Assembly (NCBI RefSeq): GCF_017741815.1
Contig: NZ_JAGHMF010000011.1
Coordinates: 18,812-82,811 of the forward strand
Origin: Rhizobium sp. 16-488-2b
GTDB lineage: Bacteria; Pseudomonadota; Alphaproteobacteria; Rhizobiales; Rhizobiaceae
Length of the DNA stretch: 64,000 bases
Direction: 5' to 3'
Notes under the pieces: generated by a model
The model's input: only the letters and a program-made list of their open reading frames with translations
Databases searched by the model: none
Told to the model about the DNA's origin: nothing
Shown: one piece after another, positions 57,868-64,000 of the stretch
Layout of the letters: each line of letters begins with the position of its first letter
Position numbering within the stretch: position 1 is the stretch's first letter
Position numbers and translations under genes: made by a program

Positions 57868-58482
57868 ATGGACGCCATCGTAAAGAACTTTCCGCAGACC
57901 ACGCCAGACGCCAATCGCCCAAGCCAGAAGGAAGCCGAAGACGCGGTGCGCACGCTGCTCCGCTGGGCCGGCGACGACCCTTCGCGCGAAGGGTTGCTGG
58001 ATACGCCGGCGCGTGTCGCGAAAGCCTATCGCGAGCTTTTCGCCGGCTATGAGATGGATGCCGAAGAGGTGCTTGGTCGGACCTTCGAAGAGGTCGCGGG
58101 CTATGACGACATGGTGCTGGTGAAGGACATTCCGTTCTTCTCGCATTGCGAACACCACATGGTTCCGATCATCGGCAAGGCGCATGTGGCCTACATGCCC
58201 GACGGCAAGGTTCTCGGTCTGTCGAAGATCGCCCGCGTCGTCGAAATCTATGGCCGCCGCCTGCAGACGCAGGAAACCATGACCGCCCAGATCGCCCGTT
58301 CGATCGACGAAACGCTCGCTCCGCGCGGCGTCGCCGTGATGATCGAGGCCGAACATATGTGCATGGCCATGCGCGGCGTTCAGAAACAGGGCTCCACCAC
58401 ATTGACGACAACCTTCACCGGCACATTTAAAACTGAGCCGGCTGATCAAGCCCGGTTTATTTCCATGGTGCGGAGCCGCTGA
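57868..58482 (+). CDS. folE: GTP cyclohydrolase I
   Basis: 204 aa. [36 protein letters not shown] (zinc Cys and His), [20 protein letters not shown] and the second zinc Cys in [13 protein letters not shown] are all present. It makes 7,8-dihydroneopterin triphosphate, the first step to folate. ATG 57868 lies 10 nt after AGGAG. hisI follows 24 nt downstream. Confidence 0.97.
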   Translation: MDAIVKNFPQTTPDANRPSQKEAEDAVRTLLRWAGDDPSREGLLDTPARVAKAYRELFAGYEMDAEEVLGRTFEEVAGYDDMVLVKDIPFFSHCEHHMVPIIGKAHVAYMPDGKVLGLSKIARVVEIYGRRLQTQETMTAQIARSIDETLAPRGVAVMIEAEHMCMAMRGVQKQGSTTLTTTFTGTFKTEPADQARFISMVRSR

Positions 58483-58506
58483 CCGGCTTCATTTCAGAAA
58501 GCCGCG

Positions 58507-58965
58507 ATGATGCCATTTGCCTTCAATGCGCCGTCCGAAGACAAGTCCGAGCTCGAGGATGCCGGTGATTTCACGCCGCGGTTCGACGACCGCGGCCTGA
58601 TCACCGCTATCGTGACGGATGCCCATGACGGCGAGCTGCTCATGGTGGCGCATATGAACGCCAAGGCACTGGCGCTGACCATCCAGACCGGCCAGGCCCA
58701 CTATTTCAGCCGCTCGCGCGGCAAGCTCTGGCTGAAGGGTGAAACCTCGGGCAACATCCAGACGGTCAAGGAAATCCGCACCGACTGCGACCAGGATGCA
58801 ATTTGGCTAAAGGTCGAAGTTGCCGGTCACGACGCGACCTGCCACACTGGCCGCCGATCCTGCTTCTATCGGACAGTAAGCCTGGAAGACGGCAAGCCGA
58901 TGCTCGAGATCGCCGACGACGAGCGCCAGTTCGATCCTCACGAAGTCTACGGAAAAGAGCCGTAA
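58507..58965 (+). CDS. hisI: Phosphoribosyl-AMP cyclohydrolase
   Basis: 152 aa. [44 protein letters not shown] and [15 protein letters not shown] with the zinc cysteines are diagnostic for HisI. It is the stand-alone enzyme without the HisE domain, as in alphaproteobacteria. Catalyses step 3 of histidine synthesis. Confidence 0.97.
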   Translation: MMPFAFNAPSEDKSELEDAGDFTPRFDDRGLITAIVTDAHDGELLMVAHMNAKALALTIQTGQAHYFSRSRGKLWLKGETSGNIQTVKEIRTDCDQDAIWLKVEVAGHDATCHTGRRSCFYRTVSLEDGKPMLEIADDERQFDPHEVYGKEP

Positions 58966-59074
58966 CAACGGCATGCCGTCTCTTTTTGGGTCAAGGGCGG
59001 CGGCCATATACCAATTCGAAAGGGTGGCGGCGCACTAATATTTGCCTGCGCGTCGTGCCAGGGGGAGGTTTGCC

Positions 59075-60037
59075 ATGGTGAGCTGGAGTTTGATCCGTCA
59101 AGGCTCCGAAGCCGTCGGTTCCGACGCTGGCATCGCCTCGCCCTCCGACATCAAGCTCCCCGCCCCCACACCGAAGAAGCCGAAGCTGGCGCTTGCCCTT
59201 GGGGGCGGCGCTGCGCGTGGCTGGGCGCATATCGGCGTGCTCCGGGCGCTTGACGAAGCGGGCATCGAGATCGGCATGATCGCGGGAACGTCGATCGGCG
59301 CGCTGGTTGGCGGTTGCTATCTGGCAGGCAAGCTCGATGAGCTCGAGGGTTTCGCGCGGTCGCTGACCATGCGCCGGATCGCCAGCCTGCTTGATCTGAC
59401 CATCGGCGGCAGCGGCCTGTTCGGCGGCATGCGGCTCACCAAACGCATGCAGGAACATCTGGAAGGGCTGAATGTCGAGGATCTCGACCGCCCGTTCGTC
59501 GCGGTGTCGGCAGAGGTCAACAGCGGCCACGAGGTCTGGATCGCCAATGGCTCGCTGATCACGGCGCTCAGGGCGTCTTATGCCCTGCCCGGCATCTTCG
59601 AGCCTGTGCGCAGCAATCACCGGACGCTGGTGGATGGCGCACTGGTTAATCCCGTCCCCGTCTCGGTCTGCCGCGCCTACGAGCAGCCGCTGGTCGTCGC
59701 CGTCAACCTCAACTACGACATCTATGGCCGCTCGGCTGTGGTGCGCCACAGTGCAAGCCTGACGCCGTCCGAGGTGCAGAAGCAGGAGCATGCTCCCTAT
59801 GCCAAGCTCGGCATGACCGGTGTGATGGTGCAGGCGTTCAATATCATCCAGGATCGCATCGCGCGCGCTCGTCTTGCGGGCGATCCGCCTGATATCTCGC
59901 TGCAGCCGAGATTGAGCGATATCGGTCTTTCGGAGTTTCATCGCGCCGGCGAAGCGATCGAGCGCGGCTATCAGGAAGCCACGGCGCGGCTTCCCGAGTT
60001 GAGGCGCATGCAGGAGTTGTTTGCCGGCTCCAGCTGA
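59075..60037 (+). CDS. Patatin-like phospholipase
   Basis: 320 aa. The oxyanion motif GGGAARGWAHIGVLRALDEAG, nucleophile elbow GTSIGALVGG and catalytic DGALVNPVP dyad are intact, typical of the RssA-like patatin family. ATG 59075 has GGGGGAGG upstream and gives MVSWSLIRQG. No signal peptide is seen. Probably a cytoplasmic lipid acyl hydrolase; substrate unknown. Confidence 0.9.
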   Translation: MVSWSLIRQGSEAVGSDAGIASPSDIKLPAPTPKKPKLALALGGGAARGWAHIGVLRALDEAGIEIGMIAGTSIGALVGGCYLAGKLDELEGFARSLTMRRIASLLDLTIGGSGLFGGMRLTKRMQEHLEGLNVEDLDRPFVAVSAEVNSGHEVWIANGSLITALRASYALPGIFEPVRSNHRTLVDGALVNPVPVSVCRAYEQPLVVAVNLNYDIYGRSAVVRHSASLTPSEVQKQEHAPYAKLGMTGVMVQAFNIIQDRIARARLAGDPPDISLQPRLSDIGLSEFHRAGEAIERGYQEATARLPELRRMQELFAGSS

Positions 60038-60057
60038 GCAAGCCGGCGCGCCTTCAT

Positions 60058-60492
60058 TCAGCCTGCGATATAGGCCTTGATGTCCTCGGCCTCGCGTTCG
60101 ACCTCGGCGATACGGGTCTTGACCACGTCACCGATCGAGATGATGCCGGCAAGCTTTCCAGCGGTTTCGACCGGCACATGGCGGAAGCGGCGGCTGGTCA
60201 TCAGTTCCATCAGCTCGTTGACGGTCGTTGCCTCGTTGCAGCGATAGACTTTCGCCGTCATCACCGATGCCACGGAGCTATCAAGACAGGCGGGTCCGGA
60301 CTTGGCGATGGCGTGAACCACGTCGCGCTCGGTAAAAATCCCGGCGATCTTGTTTTCCATGCCGACGATGACGATGGCGCCGATCTTCTTCTTGCTTAGA
60401 ATCGCGGCGGCTTCGGAAACGGTCGTGTTCGGGCCGGCGGTGACGACATCCCTGCCCTTGGCATCCAGTATGGCTTTGACTGTATTGGACAT
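60058..60492 (-). CDS. Two-CBS-domain protein
   Basis: 144 aa made of two CBS domains (about residues 8-65 and 75-130). NTTVSEAAAILSKKKIGAIVIV and ITERDVVHAIAK in the first and TVNELMELMTSRRFRHVPV and ISIGDVVKTRI in the second are the core pattern. Such free-standing pairs bind adenine nucleotides and regulate partners that are not identified here. Confidence 0.9.
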   Translation of the reverse strand: MSNTVKAILDAKGRDVVTAGPNTTVSEAAAILSKKKIGAIVIVGMENKIAGIFTERDVVHAIAKSGPACLDSSVASVMTAKVYRCNEATTVNELMELMTSRRFRHVPVETAGKLAGIISIGDVVKTRIAEVEREAEDIKAYIAG

Positions 60493-60594
60493 TTGAACCT
60501 CCTATGTCGAAAGTGAGACACTTCAGCTGATCACAGGCATCCGCGGCGGTCTCTCCTCCCAACGCGGATCAGTTCGAATGGTGCACTTCAACGC

Positions 60595-61362
60595 TCAGGA
60601 TTGCAATATATCCGCATCCTCTGAAATAGAGGGAAGTTCGGGCGGCGGCCGGTCAAACAGCGAAAACAGCACGAAGCCGAAGAGAAACCCGCCGATATGA
60701 GCGTCCCAGGCAATAGGCGCGTCGGTGTCACCGATCAGTGGAATGCCGACGGCGATCAGGATGTTGCCGACGAACCAGAAGAGCATGAACATGACGACGG
60801 TTCGGCTGCGGAAGGTTTCCGCGATCGAGAGGCGCGGATTGAGATGCGCGGGAAGCGCGACGCGACGCTCCGACGGGAATGCGAAGCGGCAGGCTGCGCC
60901 CATCAAGGCCGAGACCACGCCGGAGGCGCCGATCAGCACGGTCGCTTGCCCCCAATTCAGCACGGCGTGAAGCGCGGCCGATGCGACGGCTGCAAGCACC
61001 CAGAACACCGTATAGCGAACCCAGCCGATGCGGCGGGCGACGGGGGCGCCGAACGCCATAAGCCAGAGCCCGTTGAACAGGATATGCTCGATATTTCCAT
61101 GCAGCAGCGAATATGTGAGTGGCGTCCAGAACAACTGCGGACCCTGCTCGGCCAAGGGCGTGATGTAGCGCAGCGGGATGAAGCCAAAATCGAAGAACAG
61201 CATGTCGACGCCGCTGTCGGTCAGGAAAATCGCCTGCACGGCGTAGATTGCCGCCAGGAGACCGATCGTTGCGACAATGGCGCCTGGAAGATTGAAAATG
61301 GGCGTACGCGGCGGCTTGGCGGCGGGCTCGGTCGGCTGGTGCGGCTCGTTCGTATCGTCCAT
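60595..61362 (-). CDS. Rhomboid family intramembrane serine protease
   Basis: 255 aa with six to seven membrane segments. The catalytic serine lies in IGASGVVSALMGAACRF and the catalytic histidine in WDAHIGGFLFGFVLF. HGNIEHILFNGLWLMAFG carries the conserved helix-2 histidine/asparagine. It cleaves membrane proteins within the bilayer; the substrate is unknown. A strong terminator lies 49-82 bp upstream of its start, on the same strand. Confidence 0.9.
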   Translation of the reverse strand: MDDTNEPHQPTEPAAKPPRTPIFNLPGAIVATIGLLAAIYAVQAIFLTDSGVDMLFFDFGFIPLRYITPLAEQGPQLFWTPLTYSLLHGNIEHILFNGLWLMAFGAPVARRIGWVRYTVFWVLAAVASAALHAVLNWGQATVLIGASGVVSALMGAACRFAFPSERRVALPAHLNPRLSIAETFRSRTVVMFMLFWFVGNILIAVGIPLIGDTDAPIAWDAHIGGFLFGFVLFSLFDRPPPELPSISEDADILQS

Positions 61363-61410
61363 TGCATTCCTCGTTCACTTCGCGTGCACTGGCTTACAGG
61401 ACGGCAGGTC

Positions 61411-61444
61411 AAAAAAAAAGCCGTCCGGCAATCTACCGAACGGC
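61411..61444 (-). terminator. Strong Rho-independent terminator upstream of the rhomboid gene
   Basis: Nine-bp stem with one mismatch pair (arms 61436-61444 and 61420-61428) followed on the minus strand by nine T residues. No annotated gene precedes it, so it ends either a small RNA or an attenuated leader. Confidence 0.8.
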
Positions 61445-61610
61445 TTGCTGAGCGTCCCCCGAGAATGACCTCGCGCCCGAGCAATTCATGCTGAACTTCC
61501 AATACCGGAAGCAATGAAAAGATACTGGCACGGCGAGCCGTCACAGACAATCGAAACCCTTCCTTAACCTTAACTGCCTGGATCTGGCATGAAATCCGCA
61601 TGGCATAGGT
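61445..61610 (-). ncRNA. Candidate small RNA or leader ending at the orphan terminator
   Basis: On the minus strand, between a CTTGAC box (at about 61610-61615, matching the alphaproteobacterial -35 core) and the terminator at 61411-61444, there is no good open frame. This arrangement is what a trans-encoded sRNA or a rhomboid leader would show. The -10 element is poor, so support is limited. Confidence 0.3.
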
Positions 61611-61665
61611 CAAGGTGGCCATGATGGCCGCCGTTTGAACCGAAATGAAACAGATCGGCAGTCCC

Positions 61666-62307
61666 ATGCGCCTCAACACCACCATCCAGATCTTCGACTA
61701 CTGGAACAAGCTACGCGGCAGCGAGATCGCTCCCCTGCGGACGCAGGTGGAGCCACGCGATATCAGGCAGCTTCTCTCTAGCCTCTTCATGCTCGAAACA
61801 TCCGAGACGAGCCGCGTCACCTTCCGTCTTGCCGGCACGCGTATCTGCGATCTCTTCGGCCACGACCTCGGCGGCAGCTGTTTGTCTGAGCTCTGGGCGC
61901 ACGGGCACGAGGACATCGAGAAAACCGCTGTCGGCGTCATGGAACACGGCATCCCGGCCTTGCTGAACGCCACAGGATACAGCATCGCCGGCCATCGCGG
62001 GGCCTTCGAGATCATTCTTCTGCCGCTGCGCAATGCCGAGGGAGAATGCGACAAGCTGCTCGGCGCGATCGCACCGGCCACGACCGCGAGCTGGCTGGAG
62101 GTCGTTCCGCTGCAGTTCCTGGCGCTCGACCGCAGCCGGTTGCTGCATGAGCAACTCGACCCGGCGGAGAGCACGCAAAGCGGCGCGAACGAGCCCCGTG
62201 CAGCGACCAGCGGCAGCCGGTCGATCGCCGATACGGTGCGCCGTCTGATGTCCAGCCTGATGGACGAGCCCGTGAAACAGGATGCACCATTTCGGCACTA
62301 CCGCTGA
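61666..62307 (+). CDS. PAS-domain protein (PF07310 type)
   Basis: 213 aa. MRLNTTIQIFDYWNKLRGSEIAPLRTQVEPRDIRQLLSSLFMLE and the following RLAGTRICDLFGHDLGG... are the pattern of the alphaproteobacterial PAS_5 family. No output domain is present. It is followed 88 nt later by a two-PilZ gene, an arrangement I associate with c-di-GMP-linked control in rhizobia. ATG 61666 is chosen because the alignment to the family starts there. Confidence 0.82.
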   Translation: MRLNTTIQIFDYWNKLRGSEIAPLRTQVEPRDIRQLLSSLFMLETSETSRVTFRLAGTRICDLFGHDLGGSCLSELWAHGHEDIEKTAVGVMEHGIPALLNATGYSIAGHRGAFEIILLPLRNAEGECDKLLGAIAPATTASWLEVVPLQFLALDRSRLLHEQLDPAESTQSGANEPRAATSGSRSIADTVRRLMSSLMDEPVKQDAPFRHYR

Positions 62308-62395
62308 GCGGTAAATCACCCTCGCCTGAACAACCTTCTGTTAATGGATTGCGAGTAAAGCTTGGCGCCAAGCTATTTGTAAAAGAAGCCCTTTA

Positions 62396-63007
62396 ATGCA
62401 CGCTTTCCAGCAAGCTCAGACGCAAAAAACTGCGCCTCGCCTTGAACAAGGTGCATTCCAGCGCGTGCCCATCAATATGCAGGGCCGCCTGATGCTGGCA
62501 AACTACGAGGAATTCGAGTGCCTGGTCATCGATATGTCGCCCGGCGACATGTATGTGACCTGCCAAGGCCGCCCGCGCGTCAACGAACGCGTCGTCGCCT
62601 ATATCGATCACCTCGGTCGCGTCGAAGGCTATGTCCAGACGATCGACAGCCGTGGCTTCAACATGTCCATCCACGCCACCGAGCGCAAGCGCGAGAAGCT
62701 TGCCGCGCAGTTGACGTGGCTTGCCAACAAGCATGAACTCGGCCTGCCGGAAGATCGTCGCCACGATCGTCTGATGCCGCGCGAGACGCAGACGGAAATC
62801 ACGCTTGAGGACGGCACCCAGTATATGTGTCGGATCATGGACTTGTCGCTTTCGGGTGCTGCCGTCGACGTCGAGGTTCGCCCGGCGATCGGCACAGCGC
62901 TTCGTCTCGGCAACATGCGCGGCCGCGTGGTGCGTCACTTCGTCGAAGGCGTCGCGATCGAGTTCCTGTCGCTGCAATCGCGCGACACGCTGCGCGAATT
63001 TCTCTGA
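62396..63007 (+). CDS. Tandem PilZ-domain protein
   Basis: 203 aa with two PilZ-like domains. The first (about residues 20-100: RVPINMQGRLMLANYEEFECLVIDMSPGDMYV) lacks a full RxxxR motif; the second has DRLMPRETQTEITL and IMDLSLSGAAVDVE, with Arg pair and DxSxSG. It could bind c-di-GMP and act on motility or polysaccharide export. Follows the PAS gene on the same strand. Confidence 0.88.
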   Translation: MHAFQQAQTQKTAPRLEQGAFQRVPINMQGRLMLANYEEFECLVIDMSPGDMYVTCQGRPRVNERVVAYIDHLGRVEGYVQTIDSRGFNMSIHATERKREKLAAQLTWLANKHELGLPEDRRHDRLMPRETQTEITLEDGTQYMCRIMDLSLSGAAVDVEVRPAIGTALRLGNMRGRVVRHFVEGVAIEFLSLQSRDTLREFL

Positions 63008-63045
63008 TAACCGTCATCTCGGCTTCACAAAGCTGATGGATTGAA

Positions 63046-63064
63046 GCGCCTCTTCAGGAGGCGC
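63046..63064 (+). promoter_or_regulatory. Hairpin covering the pip ribosome-binding site
   Basis: GCGCCTC (63046-63052) pairs perfectly with GAGGCGC (63058-63064). The GGAGG ribosome-binding site of the downstream gene is in the 3' arm, so the structure could limit initiation. No T-run follows, which argues against a terminator. Confidence 0.45.
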
Positions 63065-63069
63065 GCCCA

Positions 63070-63901
63070 ATGTCGTTTCTTTTTCCCGAGATTGAAGCTT
63101 ATGAACACGGTCTCCTCGATGTCGGGGACGGCCACCTCATCCATTGGGAAAGCTACGGCAATCCGCGTGGACGGCCGGCGCTCTATCTGCATGGCGGGCC
63201 GGGCTCCGGCGCATCGCCCTCGGCGGCACGCTATTTCGACCCATCCGCCTATCGGATCATCCTGTTCGACCAGAGAAATTGCGGCCGCAGCCTTCCCAAT
63301 GCCGCCGAGATGGGGACGGATCTTTCCGCCAACACGACCTGGCACCTGATCGACGACATTGAGAAGCTCCGTTGTCACCTTGGGGTGACGGATTGGGTAC
63401 TGTTCGGGACATCCTGGGGATCCACGCTTGCGCTCGCCTATGCGCAGACCCACCCGGCCCGCGTCGCGGCGATGGTGCTTGCCGGCGTGACGACGACGCG
63501 GCGATCGGAAATCGAATGGCTGACACAGGGAATGGCCGCGCTGTTTCCCGAGGAATGGCACCAACTCAAGGCATCCCTTCCCGGTGACATGAGAGCCAAG
63601 GGCATCCTCGAGGGTTATCGAGAATTGCTCAATGGGTCCGATCTCGACGTACGCCTCAAGGCGGCGCGGGACTGGCACGATTGGGAGGCGGCGTCCATCC
63701 TGCTTGCCAATCCCGACGGCTATCCGCGACGCTGGCGAAATCCGGAATATCTGCTCACTCGTGCGCGGATCATAACCCACTACTTCAGCCATGCGGCATG
63801 GCTCGAGGAAGGTGCGCTATTGCGGGACGCAGCAAAGCTGGCCTCGATCCCCGGCGTTCTCGTTCAGGGACGGCTCGATCTGGAGGCGCCATTGACCACG
63901 G
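63070..63901 (+). CDS. pip: Proline iminopeptidase, 3' end disrupted
   Basis: Alpha/beta hydrolase of the S33 family; 277 codons are readable. ALYLHGGPGSGASP (oxyanion), ILFDQRNCGRSLPN, nucleophile elbow FGTSWGSTLALAYAQTHP and the acid strand VLVQGRLDLEAPLTT are intact. After that the expected WELARAW...HS segment with the catalytic histidine is absent; the frame continues through unrelated sequence to the window edge without a stop. The break at about 63901 coincides with a TGTCAG that looks like an insertion-sequence end. It is probably a pseudogene. Confidence 0.8.
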
Positions 63902-64000
63902 TGTCAGTACCGGAGCAATACTCCTCATTAGTGCCGTTTGAATCTTCCCCAGGTGCTGCGGCCGCTGGTCTTCCGGGGCGCGCCCCGGAAGACCAGCGGC
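63902..64000. mobile_element. Putative IS21-type insertion-sequence terminus with 40-bp palindrome
   Basis: The pip reading frame ends in non-homologous DNA that starts TGTCAG, with internal GGAGCAATACTCC, resembling the TG-starting, multiply repeated ends of IS21-family elements. Positions 63961-64000 form a perfect 40-bp palindrome centred on GGCGCGCC. The transposase genes would lie beyond the window. An assembly or cloning artefact (NotI/AscI-like sites) is the alternative. Confidence 0.45.

Noticed and set aside
63681..63941. 86-aa frame overlapping pip
   Set aside because: Shadow of pip in another frame, without family features.

Overview
The window comes from the chromosome of an alphaproteobacterium, most likely Rhizobiaceae. 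It is high-GC with dense rhizobial codon use. Signs of the family are an LpxQ-like lipid A oxidase, DUF2336, DUF2241-type ACT and DUF1697 proteins, a PilZ/PAS pair, a divergent citrate synthase pair with one HTH-fused copy, and a RIME-like intergenic mosaic element. Gene neighbourhoods such as dac-tmk-holB, metG-tatD-MBL, ppiD-trpD-trpC-moaC-moeA and pyrG-secG-tpiA fit as well. There is one tRNA (Ser, UGA) and no rRNA or CRISPR.

Layout. 1-2.6 kb: biuret/allophanate catabolism (cut-off cysteine hydrolase, cupin, AtzF). 2.6-11.1 kb: leftward housekeeping block (MBL hydrolase, TatD, MetG, HolB, Tmk, D,D-carboxypeptidase-like protein, RlpA), split by a rightward TauE/SafE permease. 11.3-12.0 kb: LpxQ-like outer-membrane barrel. 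12.1-16.5 kb: three translationally coupled genes (ATP-grasp ligase, PLP fold-type I enzyme, group II PLP decarboxylase) that look like an uncharacterised small-molecule pathway. 16.75-22.1 kb: two EptA-type phosphoethanolamine transferases and two membrane-anchored PTP-like phosphatases, with a receiver-only response regulator, ending near tRNA-Ser. 22.7-23.3 kb: AT-rich stretch almost without genes. 23.4-30.6 kb: PpiD, TrpD, TrpC, MoaC, MoeA, an ACT protein and a METTL20-like methyltransferase. 30.8-39.7 kb: DEAD-box helicase, FecR/CHASE2-cyclase pair, divergent citrate synthases around a palindromic site, a soluble PAS chemoreceptor, and an orphan MazE-like antitoxin. 40-43.3 kb: PyrG, SecG, TpiA. 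43.4-53.5 kb: alpha/beta hydrolase, ParE, OsmC/GntR operon, AI-2E permease, unknown rhizobial proteins, flavin reductase and nitroreductase. 53.6-64 kb: ThrS, VOC, DUF1697, YidD, IscU-like protein, FolE (with a candidate THF-II leader), HisI, patatin, CBS, rhomboid, PAS, PilZ, and a proline iminopeptidase whose 3' end is replaced by what looks like an IS21-type terminus with a 40-bp perfect palindrome.

The best candidates for undescribed biology are the ATP-grasp/PLP/PLP operon, the duplicated EptA/phosphatase module with its DNA-binding-less response regulator, and the HTH-citrate synthase with its three-half-site palindrome. All names come from motif reading alone; no database search was run.
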